A stretch of DNA of 64,000 nucleotides from positions 33,171-97,170 of the forward strand of contig NZ_CAOJCN010000021.1 in NCBI RefSeq assembly GCF_948329515.1. The letters are read 5' to 3'. The notes below the pieces were generated by a model, which saw only the letters and a program-made list of their open reading frames with translations, did not search any database and was not told the DNA's origin. Shown one piece after another: positions 36,401 to 44,453 of the stretch. Origin of the DNA: Cohnella rhizoplanae. Lineage in GTDB: Bacteria; Bacillota; Bacilli; Paenibacillales; Paenibacillaceae. The translations under genes were made by a program, and so were the position numbers. The first letter of the stretch is position 1. Each line of letters begins with the position of its first letter.

Positions 36401-38149
36401 CTGTCTAGACTTCAAATTCGCAAAAGCCTGGTTTTTACGGTTAGTCTTGTTTTGTCCGTTTTATTTATTCTGCTTATCGGGATCATGTCCTGGCTTCAAT
36501 ACAGCGCGCAGCGGAATGCCGCGTACAGGGAATTCATGTCTATAGGCGATCGGCTCGCCGCTCAGGCTTCCGCCAACACGAATTTGCTGCAGCCGGTAGC
36601 TGACGCCTACAAAAAGGGGGAATCGCCTGCCCCCGAAAGCCAGGCGATTCTGCGCAAATTGCTGGATGCCATGACGGATGGGAACGAGATAATCAATGCC
36701 TATTACTTCTCTACGTATTCGAAGGAGGCTGAAGAAGGTACGAACGTCGTGCTGCTTCAAGTGAATCAGGCGCTTGACGATGCAGGCAATCATACGGGCG
36801 ACGATTATGGGATTTCCGGAGATTTTAAGCGTGCCTATACAGAAGCGTTGGTCGGAAAGTCGTCGCTCAGCAAACCTTATACGGATAACGTCGGAAGCTG
36901 GATATCCTATCAGGGACCAGTTACGGACGGCGAAGGAGAAGTCGTCGCGGTTCTCGGCATGGATTACGACTACGATAAAGTGCAAGCCCGAATTAAGGGC
37001 ATGCTTTTTAGGACGATTTGGATCGGCATCGCTGCAGCTACGCTGGCGATATTGCTGCTCGTCCTTTTTGTTCGATTCGCGCTTCGTCCGCTTAAACGGC
37101 TGGCCGCGCTCGCCCAAGAGGCGGCAAAGGGAGATCTGACCGTGCAAGTGCCGGTGAAATCGGGAAATGAGATCGGTCAGGCGGCGGAATCGTTTAACGA
37201 TATGGTTCGAAGTCTTAGGGAGTTGTCCGGCAGTATCAAACGCACGGCTGACGAAGTGTCTGCCGCATCGCGCACGCTGAAAGATACTTCCGCGCAAGCT
37301 GCGGTCGCCACAGGGGGGATTACGGAGTCGATTCAGACAGTGGCTTCCGGAGCTGAAACTCAGCTGACGAGCTCGCAGGAATGCCAGCGGGCGATGTCCG
37401 AGATTGCGGTGGGCATCGGCCGTATCGCCGAAACGTCAGCAACGCTGTCCGAGCTCGCCGGCGGCGCGGCTGAACTGGCAACGGAGGGCGAACAAGCCCT
37501 GGCGGATACCGCGCATCAAATACGCCAGATCGAACAAAACGTGTTCAGCGCCAGCGATACGATGAGCGAGCTGCAAGCATCTAGCGCGGAGATTCAGCAG
37601 ATTGTCTCGATGATCGCCGAGGTCGCCAATCAGACGAATCTGCTCGCGTTGAACGCTTCGATCGAAGCGGCGCGCGCCGGCGAGCAAGGGAAGGGCTTCG
37701 CGGTAGTCGCGCAGGAAATCCGCAAGCTGGCCGAACGATCGAGGGAATCGTCCGAGGCGATCGCGGAGATCATTCATGCGGTTGGCGTCAAGACGTCCGC
37801 CGCTGCGGAGACGTTGTCGCAATCCGCCGGCGAAGCTCGCGCCGGAACGGAACTTGCGGCTCGTACGGGCGAATCCTTCCGCACGATCCTTCAAGCGGTT
37901 AGGCAAGTATCCGATCAAGTGCAGGACGTATCGGCAGCTTCGCAGCAAATGTCGGCCGGCAGCCAGCAAGTGGCCGCTTCGATCGAGGAGCTGGAACGCG
38001 TAGCGAAGCTTTCGTCTGAAGAATCCCAGCAGGTGGCGGCGGCTTCCGAACAACAGCTCGCTTCCGTCGAGGAGATCGCAGGATCGGCAGAACAGCTTCG
38101 CTCGCTGGCAGCGGAATTGAACCAAGCCGTGAGCCGATTCCGCGTTTGA
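36401..38149 (+). CDS. Methyl-accepting chemotaxis protein
   Basis: The 582-residue chemoreceptor has a first membrane helix (about residues 10-32), an extracellular Cache-like sensor (about 35-185), a second helix (about 195-218), a HAMP domain and a long coiled-coil signalling domain with the tip ANQTNLLALNASIEAARAGE and GKGFAVVAQEIRKLAE. The first canonical start in frame is TTG 36452, but it would cut into the first helix. A CTG at 36401 restores SRLQIRKSLVFTVSLVLSVL and lies seven bases after AGGGCGAGGTG, so I prefer it with moderate confidence. A TATAAT occurs at 36364-36369. The ligand is unknown. Confidence 0.85.
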   Translation: MSRLQIRKSLVFTVSLVLSVLFILLIGIMSWLQYSAQRNAAYREFMSIGDRLAAQASANTNLLQPVADAYKKGESPAPESQAILRKLLDAMTDGNEIINAYYFSTYSKEAEEGTNVVLLQVNQALDDAGNHTGDDYGISGDFKRAYTEALVGKSSLSKPYTDNVGSWISYQGPVTDGEGEVVAVLGMDYDYDKVQARIKGMLFRTIWIGIAAATLAILLLVLFVRFALRPLKRLAALAQEAAKGDLTVQVPVKSGNEIGQAAESFNDMVRSLRELSGSIKRTADEVSAASRTLKDTSAQAAVATGGITESIQTVASGAETQLTSSQECQRAMSEIAVGIGRIAETSATLSELAGGAAELATEGEQALADTAHQIRQIEQNVFSASDTMSELQASSAEIQQIVSMIAEVANQTNLLALNASIEAARAGEQGKGFAVVAQEIRKLAERSRESSEAIAEIIHAVGVKTSAAAETLSQSAGEARAGTELAARTGESFRTILQAVRQVSDQVQDVSAASQQMSAGSQQVAASIEELERVAKLSSEESQQVAAASEQQLASVEEIAGSAEQLRSLAAELNQAVSRFRV

Positions 38150-38171
38150 CCGACTTATATCTCATTCAAAG

Positions 38172-38200
38172 AAAGCCGTTGCCTGCAGGCAGCGGTTTTT
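38172..38200 (+). terminator. Terminator after the chemoreceptor gene
   Basis: CCGTTGCC at 38176-38183 pairs with GGCAGCGG at 38188-38195 (one G-U pair) around TGCA, with A residues before and T residues after. It separates the chemoreceptor gene from the S10 operon promoter. Confidence 0.85.
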
Positions 38201-38319
38201 CATTGGATCGATGTTCTCTTTATATAGAAGAAAGACGACGGAACTAATACGAATAGCAGCGCGTCATCAGCGGTTCCGGGCTCCGCATTACGATTCTTTT
38301 CATTTTGCATAAAAATTTG

Positions 38320-38348
38320 TTGCATTGGTCTAGGCGAATCGCTATAAT
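38320..38348 (+). promoter_or_regulatory. Sigma-A promoter of the S10-spc-alpha operon
   Basis: TTGCAT at 38320-38325 and a perfect TATAAT at 38343-38348 are 17 bases apart. The start of transcription would be near 38355, giving a leader of about 145 bases before rpsJ. Confidence 0.85.
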
Positions 38349-38354
38349 AATAAA

Positions 38355-38499
38355 TGTTGGTCTGCGACCGTGCGATGATGTGAGAGGTTGCCGACACACC
38401 CGGCCCCTTTGCCATAGGGTGGCGATAGGGTTGATGTCGGGGTATTCTCACGGAGTATGTCCGATTCCAAAATTGGACGAATGAAGGAGGGAATTTTCT
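38355..38499 (+). promoter_or_regulatory. Structured leader RNA of the S10 operon
   Basis: The leader folds into a nested stem. GTGAGA at 38380-38385 pairs with TCTCAC at 38446-38451, and CCGACA at 38391-38396 pairs with TGTCGG at 38435-38440, with a five-base internal loop on each side. Further pairing is possible inside (CACCC with GGGTG). No T-tract follows, so control would act on translation or RNA stability, perhaps through a ribosomal protein. I do not recognise a named family. Confidence 0.55.
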
Positions 38500-38808
38500 A
38501 TGGCAAAGCAAAAAATCCGTATCCGTTTGAAGGCTTACGACCACCGCATTCTTGATCAATCCGCGGAGAAGATCGTTGAAACGGCAAAGCGTACGGGTGC
38601 CGGCGTATCCGGTCCGATCCCGCTGCCGACCGAGAAGCAGATCATCACGATCCTGCGCGCGGTCCACAAGTACAAGGATTCGCGTGAGCAGTTCGAAATG
38701 CGTACGCACAAGCGCCTGATCGACATCGTCAATCCGACGCCGCAAACGGTCGACGCGCTGATGCGTCTGGACCTGCCGTCCGGCGTTGACATCGAGATCA
38801 AGCTGTAA
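38500..38808 (+). CDS. rpsJ: 30S ribosomal protein S10
   Basis: S10 is part of the 30S head and also acts in NusB-NusG antitermination. The 102-residue product begins MAKQKIRIRLKAYDHRILDQSAEKIVETAKRTG, typical of the family. GAAGGAGGG precedes the ATG. It is the first gene of a run that continues without a visible terminator to rplQ. Confidence 0.99.
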   Translation: MAKQKIRIRLKAYDHRILDQSAEKIVETAKRTGAGVSGPIPLPTEKQIITILRAVHKYKDSREQFEMRTHKRLIDIVNPTPQTVDALMRLDLPSGVDIEIKL

Positions 38809-38826
38809 TAAGCAAAAAACAAAGAC

Positions 38827-38844
38827 TTATCCAGATGTGAATAA
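38827..38844. other. Abutting inverted DnaA-box-like sites between rpsJ and rplC
   Basis: TTATCCAGA at 38827-38835 (8 of 9 to TTATCCACA) is followed without a gap by TGTGAATAA at 38836-38844, the reverse complement of TTATTCACA. The arrangement resembles the pair at 8486-8503. It may be chance, or the CTTAT/ATAAG ends may serve as a weak RNA hairpin. Confidence 0.3.
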
Positions 38845-38866
38845 GAAGTAGAAGAGAGGTGTCAAC

Positions 38867-39487
38867 ATGCCAGGAATCTTGGGACGTAAGCTCGGTATGA
38901 CGCAAGTGTTCGCGGCTGACGGAAGCGTCGTGCCGGTCACCGTCGTCGAGGCAACGCCAAACGTCGTTCTGCAGAAGAAATCTTCCGACAACGACGGATA
39001 CGAAGCTGTGCAGCTCGGCTTTGCCGACAAGCGCGAAAAGCTCGCAAACAAGCCGGAAACGGGCCATGCAAAGAAGGCCGGTACGGCGCCCAAGCGCTTC
39101 ATCCGCGAAGTTAGCGGATCTTCGGAACTCGAAGTCGGCGCTGAAGTTAAAGTTGACGTATTTGCCGAAGGGCAATTTGTTGACGTGACGGGGATCTCCA
39201 AGGGTAAAGGTACGGCCGGTGCCATCAAGCGTTGGGGTTTCCAACGCGGCAAGATGACCCACGGTTCCAAGTATCACCGCGGTAATGGCTCGCTCGCAAC
39301 GATTCGCGACGCGAACCGCGTACCTAAGGGCAAGAAAATGCACGGCCGTCTCGGATCCGAGACGATCACGGTTCAAAACCTCGAAGTCGTCAAGGTCGAC
39401 GTTGAACGCAACGTTATCCTGATCAAGGGTTCCGTGCCGGGCGCTCGCAACAGCTACCTTAAACTCCGCTCGTCGGTGAAGAAATAA
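38867..39487 (+). CDS. rplC: 50S ribosomal protein L3
   Basis: L3 binds near the peptidyl transferase centre and starts 50S assembly. The 206-residue product begins MPGILGRKLGMTQVFAADGSVVPVTVVEA and contains the loop region GSKYHRGNGSLATIRDANRVPKG. The ribosome site is GAGAGGTG. It stands second in the S10 operon. Confidence 0.99.
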   Translation: MPGILGRKLGMTQVFAADGSVVPVTVVEATPNVVLQKKSSDNDGYEAVQLGFADKREKLANKPETGHAKKAGTAPKRFIREVSGSSELEVGAEVKVDVFAEGQFVDVTGISKGKGTAGAIKRWGFQRGKMTHGSKYHRGNGSLATIRDANRVPKGKKMHGRLGSETITVQNLEVVKVDVERNVILIKGSVPGARNSYLKLRSSVKK

Positions 39488-39517
39488 TCCGATTTAACAG
39501 GAAAGGAGGACTACCAC

Positions 39518-40141
39518 ATGCCTAAAGTATCTGTATACAACGTGAGCGGCAGCGCAGTCGGCGAGATTGAATTGTCGGACCTGATCTTCGGCGTCAATCC
39601 GAATGCGTCGGTCATGCACAGCGCGGTCGTGCTTCAACAAGCATCCGTGCGCCAAGGCACTCACAAGACCAAAGGACGCTCCGAAGTACGCGGGGGCGGC
39701 CGTAAGCCATGGAAGCAAAAGGGTACAGGCCGCGCTCGTCAGGGCTCGATCCGTTCCCCGCAATGGAAGGGCGGCGGCGTCGTTTTTGGACCGACTCCCC
39801 GGAGCTACGGCTTCAAGCTTCCGCGCAAGGTTCGCCGTCTGGCGATCAAATCCGCGCTGTCCAGCAAAGTCATCGCCAGCGACATCATCGTCCTGGACCA
39901 ACTGAGCTTGGCATCGCCTAAGACGAAGGAATTCCAAGGCATTCTGAACAACCTCAAGGTAGGCCGCAAGGCGCTCGTCGTCACTGCCGACTTTGAGAAT
40001 AATGTGGCCCTGTCCGCACGAAATATTCCAGGCGTCAAGTTCGTCACCGCCAACGGAATCAACGTGCTTGATGTGCTTGTCCATGACAAGCTGATCATCA
40101 CGAAGGACGCGGTCGCTAAAGTCGAGGAGGTATTCGCGTAA
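39518..40141 (+). CDS. rplD: 50S ribosomal protein L4
   Basis: L4 lines the peptide exit tunnel and in some bacteria represses its own operon. The 207-residue product has the tunnel-loop sequence GGRKPWKQKGTGRARQGSIRSPQWKGGGVVFGP, without obvious macrolide-resistance changes. AAAGGAGG precedes the ATG. Its TAA shares one base with the ATG of rplW, so the two are translationally coupled. Confidence 0.99.
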   Translation: MPKVSVYNVSGSAVGEIELSDLIFGVNPNASVMHSAVVLQQASVRQGTHKTKGRSEVRGGGRKPWKQKGTGRARQGSIRSPQWKGGGVVFGPTPRSYGFKLPRKVRRLAIKSALSSKVIASDIIVLDQLSLASPKTKEFQGILNNLKVGRKALVVTADFENNVALSARNIPGVKFVTANGINVLDVLVHDKLIITKDAVAKVEEVFA

Positions 40142-40434
40142 TGAAAGACCCTCGCGATATTATCAAGCGCCCCGTCATCACGGAACGCACGAGTGAATTC
40201 ATCGATCAGCTGAAGTACGTCTTCGAAGTCGATCTTCGTACGAATAAGACGGAAATCAAGCAAGCGATCGAAGCGATCTTTAAAGTGAAGGTCGTCAGCG
40301 TCAATACGATGCGCGTACCGCCGAAGCCGCGCCGCTACGGCCGTCACGCCGGTTACACTTCCGAATGGAAGAAGGCCATCGTACAACTGTCCGCGGACAG
40401 CAAACCGCTCGAGTTTTTCGAAGCATCGGTCTAA
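40141..40434 (+). CDS. rplW: 50S ribosomal protein L23
   Basis: L23 sits at the tunnel exit, where trigger factor and the signal recognition particle dock. The 97-residue product begins MKDPRDIIKRPVITERTSEFID, and the tail is typical. The start ATG overlaps the rplD stop by one base, and GTCGAGGAGG upstream inside rplD serves as ribosome site. Confidence 0.99.
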   Translation: MKDPRDIIKRPVITERTSEFIDQLKYVFEVDLRTNKTEIKQAIEAIFKVKVVSVNTMRVPPKPRRYGRHAGYTSEWKKAIVQLSADSKPLEFFEASV

Positions 40435-40463
40435 CATCTTCGTAAAGTAAGGAGGGAAACCAA

Positions 40464-41291
40464 GTGCCAGTCAAAAAGTTTAATCCGACATCGCCAAGCC
40501 GTCGTGAGATGACGATGTCCACGTTCGAGGAAGTAACGACCTCCACACCGGAGAAATCCTTGCTTGCACCGCTGTCGAAGCGCGGCGGCCGTAACCACCA
40601 AGGTAAGATTACGGTTCGTCACCAAGGCGGCGGACACAAGCGCAAGTACCGGATCATCGACTTCAAGCGCAACAAGGACAGCGTACCGGGCAAGGTCGCC
40701 GAGATCGAATACGATCCGAACCGTACCTCCTACATCGCTCTGATCCATTACCTGGACGGTGCAAAAAGCTATATCGTCGCTCCGAAGGGCCTGAAGGTCG
40801 GCGATCAAATCGTCTCCGGTCCTGACGCCGACATCAAAGTGGGCAACGCCCTTCCGCTGGAGAATATTCCGGTCGGTACGGTAATCCACAATATCGAGCT
40901 GAAGCCGGGCAAGGGCGGACAACTCGTTCGCGCTGCAGGTACCGAAGCTCAATTGCTGGGTAAGGAAGAGACTTATGTCACGATCCGCCTGGCATCCGGC
41001 GAGATTCGCCGTATCCTGAAGCAGTGCCGCGCTACGATCGGATCCGTGGGCAACCAAGACCACGAGCTGATCAACATCGGTAAAGCCGGCCGCTCCCGCA
41101 ACCTCGGCAAACGCCCGGTTGTCCGCGGTGTCGTCATGAACCCGGTCGATCACCCGCACGGCGGTGGCGAAGGCCGCGCTCCAATCGGCCGCAAGTCTCC
41201 TCTGTCCCCATGGGGCAAGCCGACGCTCGGTTACAAGACGCGCAAGAAGAAGAAGGCCTCGAGCCAATATATCGTACGCCGCCGCAAGTAA
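40464..41291 (+). CDS. rplB: 50S ribosomal protein L2
   Basis: L2 is needed for subunit joining and peptidyl transfer. The 275-residue product begins at a GTG with GTAAGGAGGG upstream. It shows SKRGGRNHQGKITVRHQGGGHKRKYR and the highly conserved VMNPVDHPHGGGEGRAPIGRKSP near the C-terminus, including the histidine linked to activity. Confidence 0.99.
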   Translation: MPVKKFNPTSPSRREMTMSTFEEVTTSTPEKSLLAPLSKRGGRNHQGKITVRHQGGGHKRKYRIIDFKRNKDSVPGKVAEIEYDPNRTSYIALIHYLDGAKSYIVAPKGLKVGDQIVSGPDADIKVGNALPLENIPVGTVIHNIELKPGKGGQLVRAAGTEAQLLGKEETYVTIRLASGEIRRILKQCRATIGSVGNQDHELINIGKAGRSRNLGKRPVVRGVVMNPVDHPHGGGEGRAPIGRKSPLSPWGKPTLGYKTRKKKKASSQYIVRRRK

Positions 41292-41328
41292 AGGCGAGTC
41301 CATTCCGGGCTGAAGGGAGGATTTACCC

Positions 41329-41610
41329 ATGGGTCGCAGCTTAAAGAAAGGCCCGTTCATCGACGGCTATCTGTTGAAGAAAGTCGAAGTGTTGAACGAG
41401 TCCAGCAAGAAAGTCGTCATCAAGACGTGGTCGCGTCGCTCGACGATTTTCCCGCAATTCGTAGGTCACACGTTCGCCGTCTACGATGGCCGCAAGCATG
41501 TGCCGGTGTACGTATCGGAAGATATGGTCGGTCACAAGCTTGGTGAATTCGCGCCTACGCGCACGTACAAAGGCCATACCGCCGACGATAAGAAAACCGG
41601 CAAACGATAA
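41329..41610 (+). CDS. rpsS: 30S ribosomal protein S19
   Basis: S19 forms part of the 30S head with S13 and contacts the A-site tRNA. The 93-residue product begins MGRSLKKGPFIDGYLLKKVE and contains WSRRSTIFPQFVGHTFAVYDGRKHVPVYV. GAAGGGAGG precedes the ATG. Confidence 0.99.
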   Translation: MGRSLKKGPFIDGYLLKKVEVLNESSKKVVIKTWSRRSTIFPQFVGHTFAVYDGRKHVPVYVSEDMVGHKLGEFAPTRTYKGHTADDKKTGKR

Positions 41611-41662
41611 ATCCTAAGCGCCGGCTTCGTCCGGCGAACGCAACACGGGAGGAGGTACATCG

Positions 41663-42001
41663 ATGGCACAAGAAGCCAAGGCCGTAGCGCGATACATCCG
41701 TATCCCGGCCCGCAAAGTCCGTCTGGTCGCAGATCTGATCCGCGGCAAGAAGGTAGGCGACGCAATCGCCATTCTGCGCCACACGCCGCGTTCGGCTTCC
41801 CCGATCCTGGAGAAGCTCCTGAACTCCGCAGTGGCTAACGCAGAGCATAACTATCAGCTCGACGTCAACAAGCTGGTCATCAGCGAAGCATTCGTCAACG
41901 AAGGTCCGACCCTTAAACGGTTCCAACCCCGTTCGCAGGGCCGCGCGTTCAGCATCTTCAAGCGCTCCAGCCACATCACGCTGGTCGTATCCGAGAAATA
42001 A
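41663..42001 (+). CDS. rplV: 50S ribosomal protein L22
   Basis: L22 extends a beta-hairpin into the exit tunnel. The 112-residue product has RYIRIPARKVRLVADLIRGK and the hairpin region ISEAFVNEGPTLKRFQPRSQGRA. GGGAGGAGG precedes the ATG. The rpsC start follows after 13 bases. Confidence 0.99.
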   Translation: MAQEAKAVARYIRIPARKVRLVADLIRGKKVGDAIAILRHTPRSASPILEKLLNSAVANAEHNYQLDVNKLVISEAFVNEGPTLKRFQPRSQGRAFSIFKRSSHITLVVSEK

Positions 42002-42014
42002 GGAGGGATAACGT

Positions 42015-42683
42015 GTGGGTCAGAAAGTAAATCCGGTCGGTTTTCGTATCGGCGTCATCCGCGATTGGGAATCCAAGTGGTACGCTGATAAGGACTTCGG
42101 CACGCTTCTTATGGAAGATGTCAAAATCCGCGAATTCCTTAAGGCCAAGCTTAAGGATGCATCCGTATCGCGCTTCGAGATCGAACGCGCCGCGAACCGC
42201 GTCAACGTCACCATTCATACTGCCAAGCCGGGCATGGTCATCGGCAAGGGCGGTTCTGAAGTAGAAGTTATCCGCGGTCAGCTGACGAAGCTGACGAACG
42301 GCAAGAAGGTACACATCAACATCTCCGAGATCAAGACGCCGGAAATGGATGCCATCCTCGTCGCCGAGAGCATCGCACAACAACTCGAACGCCGTATTTC
42401 GTTCCGCCGCGCCATGAAGCAATCGATGCAACGCACGCTGCGCATGGGCGCTAAGGGCATCAAGACCCTGGTCAGCGGACGTCTGGGCGGCGCCGAAATC
42501 GCACGTACGGAAGGCTACAGCGAAGGAACGGTTCCGCTTCACACGCTGCGCGCCGACATCGACTACGGTACGGCTGAAGCGCACACGACCTACGGTCGCA
42601 TTGGCGTTAAAGTCTGGATCTACCGCGGCGAAGTCCTTCCAGCCAAGAAGAAGAAAGTAGTAGCTGAGGAAGGAGGCAACTAA
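42015..42683 (+). CDS. rpsC: 30S ribosomal protein S3
   Basis: S3 lines the mRNA entry channel. The 222-residue product begins MGQKVNPVGFRIGVIRDWESKWYADKDF and contains the KH-domain motif GMVIGKGGSEVE. The start is the GTG at 42015, in frame and after AGGAGGG; a second GTG two bases earlier is out of frame. Only two bases separate it from rplP. Confidence 0.99.
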   Translation: MGQKVNPVGFRIGVIRDWESKWYADKDFGTLLMEDVKIREFLKAKLKDASVSRFEIERAANRVNVTIHTAKPGMVIGKGGSEVEVIRGQLTKLTNGKKVHINISEIKTPEMDAILVAESIAQQLERRISFRRAMKQSMQRTLRMGAKGIKTLVSGRLGGAEIARTEGYSEGTVPLHTLRADIDYGTAEAHTTYGRIGVKVWIYRGEVLPAKKKKVVAEEGGN

Positions 42684-42685
42684 GC

Positions 42686-43123
42686 ATGTTGGTCCCTAAA
42701 CGCGTCAAACACCGCAAGCAGCACCGCGGGAAGATGAAGGGCCGTGCCAAAGGCGGCACGGAAGTGAGCTTCGGCGAATACGGCTTGCAAGCACTGGAGC
42801 CTTCGTGGGTGACGAACCGCCAGATCGAATCTGCGCGTATCGCAATGACCCGTTATATCAAGCGTGGCGGTAAGGTATGGATCAAAATCTTCCCGGCCAA
42901 GCCGATCACCCAAAAGCCTCTCGAGGTGCGGATGGGTAGCGGTAAAGGTAACGTCGAGAAGTGGGTTGCCGTCGTGAAGCCGGGCAAGATTTTGTTCGAG
43001 CTCGCAGGCGTCCCTGAGGAAATCGCACGCGAAGCGATGCGTCTGGCCGCGCACAAGCTGCCGATCAAGACGAAGTTCGTGAAACGCGAAGAACTGGGTG
43101 GTGAAGCAAATGAAGGCCAGTGA
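42686..43123 (+). CDS. rplP: 50S ribosomal protein L16
   Basis: L16 organises the A-site region of the 50S subunit. The 145-residue product begins MLVPKRVKHRKQHRGKMKGRAKGG and has KPITQKPLEVRMGSGKGNVEKWVAVVKPG. The ribosome site GAAGGAGG lies within the end of rpsC. Its C-terminal codons overlap the start of rpmC by 14 bases. Confidence 0.99.
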   Translation: MLVPKRVKHRKQHRGKMKGRAKGGTEVSFGEYGLQALEPSWVTNRQIESARIAMTRYIKRGGKVWIKIFPAKPITQKPLEVRMGSGKGNVEKWVAVVKPGKILFELAGVPEEIAREAMRLAAHKLPIKTKFVKREELGGEANEGQ

Positions 43124-43310
43124 ATTCCGTAACCTCACTTCGGTTGAAATCGAACAGAAGGTTTCCGGCTTCAAGGAAGAGCTGTTCAACCTTCGTTTCC
43201 AACTGGCTACCGGCCAACTGGACAACCCGCATCGCATCAGCGAGCTGCGGAAAGAGATTGCCCGGGCCAAAACCATTTTGCGCGAGCGTGAACTGGGCAT
43301 CATCAGCTAA
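43110..43310 (+). CDS. rpmC: 50S ribosomal protein L29
   Basis: L29 lies next to L23 at the tunnel exit. Starting at ATG 43110 gives 66 residues, the family's usual length, beginning MKASEFRNLTSVEIEQKVSGFKEEL. The upstream GTG codons at 43098 and 43101 fall in the probable ribosome site GGGTGGTG, so they are not preferred. The gene overlaps rplP by 14 bases. Confidence 0.97.
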   Translation: MKASEFRNLTSVEIEQKVSGFKEELFNLRFQLATGQLDNPHRISELRKEIARAKTILRERELGIIS

Positions 43311-43353
43311 TCGCTGACACGAGCCTACGACGCCTCCGGGAAGGAGTATTACC

Positions 43354-43617
43354 ATGAGCGAACGCAACAACCGTAAGGTCCAGATCGGCAAAGTCGTTAG
43401 CGACAAGATGGACAAAACGATCGTAGTGGCTGTCGAAACGCACAAGAAGCACAGCCTGTACCATAAGCGCATCAAGTATACGAAGAAGTTCAAGGCGCAT
43501 GACGAGAACAACGAAGCACAAATCGGCGACACCGTGAAGATCATGGAGACCCGCAAGTTGTCCAAGGACAAGAACTGGCGCCTGGTCGAAGTCACCGAGA
43601 AGTCCGTTATTCTGTAA
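43354..43617 (+). CDS. rpsQ: 30S ribosomal protein S17
   Basis: S17 is a primary 16S-binding protein with an OB fold. The 87-residue product contains RKVQIGKVVSDKMDKTIVVAVETHKKHSLYHKRIK and ends near a typical VLVEVTEK-like strand. GGGAAGGAG precedes the ATG. Confidence 0.99.
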   Translation: MSERNNRKVQIGKVVSDKMDKTIVVAVETHKKHSLYHKRIKYTKKFKAHDENNEAQIGDTVKIMETRKLSKDKNWRLVEVTEKSVIL

Positions 43618-43653
43618 GAAACGCCACCTTAGCACCGAAAGGAGGACCTCACG

Positions 43654-44022
43654 ATGATTCAACCATTTACGAGATTGCGCGTGGCCGATAACTCCGGCGC
43701 AAAGGAACTGATGTGCATCCGCGTGCTTGGAGGCACGGGACGTCGCGTCGGTCACATCGGCGATCTGATCGTCGCTTCCGTAAAACAAGCAACACCAGGC
43801 GGCGTTGTCAAAAAGGGCGATGTCGTTAAATGCGTAATCGTCCGCACGAAGCGCTCGGTACGCCGTAAAGACGGTTCCTACATCGCGTTCGACGAGAACG
43901 CAGCCGTCATCGTCAAGGAAGATAAGAGCCCGCGCGGTACCCGTATTTTCGGGCCTGTCGCACGCGAGCTTCGCGAACGTGATTTCATGAAAATCATTTC
44001 TCTGGCACCGGAAGTGCTCTAA
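43654..44022 (+). CDS. rplN: 50S ribosomal protein L14
   Basis: L14 forms an intersubunit bridge and is the docking site of RsfS. The 122-residue product begins MIQPFTRLRVADNSGAKELMCIRVLGG and has the conserved IAFDENAAVIVKEDKSPRGTRIFGPVARELRE. AAAGGAGG precedes the ATG. Confidence 0.99.
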   Translation: MIQPFTRLRVADNSGAKELMCIRVLGGTGRRVGHIGDLIVASVKQATPGGVVKKGDVVKCVIVRTKRSVRRKDGSYIAFDENAAVIVKEDKSPRGTRIFGPVARELRERDFMKIISLAPEVL

Positions 44023-44064
44023 TCCGGCCGATGTCCATGGAGAAACACTCAAGGAGGTGTACCC

Positions 44065-44418
44065 ATGCCCCGTTTGAAAAAAGTGCTGGAATCGCACAAC
44101 AATAAGCTTCACGTCAAAAAAGACGACAACGTCATCGTCATCACCGGCAAGGACAAGGGCAAGAAAGGCCGCGTAATCGCCGCTTACCCGCGTCAAAACC
44201 GCGTACTGATCGAAGGCGTCAACCTGGTGAAGAAGCACACGCGTCCTTCCCAGACCAACCCGCAAGGCGGCATCATCGAGCAAGAAGCGCCGATTCACGT
44301 ATCCAACGTCATGCACGTGGATCCGAAGAGCGGCAAGCCTACGCGTCTCGGCTATAAAGTGCTGGAAAACGGCACGAAGGTTCGGATCGCGAAGAAGTCC
44401 GGCCAAGAAATCGACTAA
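44065..44418 (+). CDS. rplX: 50S ribosomal protein L24
   Basis: L24 starts assembly of the 50S subunit and lies near the tunnel exit. The 117-residue product has the KOW motif DDNVIVITGKDKGKKGRVIAAYPRQNRVLIEGVN and continues to the usual length. AAGGAGGTG precedes the ATG. Confidence 0.99.
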   Translation: MPRLKKVLESHNNKLHVKKDDNVIVITGKDKGKKGRVIAAYPRQNRVLIEGVNLVKKHTRPSQTNPQGGIIEQEAPIHVSNVMHVDPKSGKPTRLGYKVLENGTKVRIAKKSGQEID

Positions 44419-44453
44419 TACGATCCCCGAAAGAAAGGAGGTCACTGTGACAC

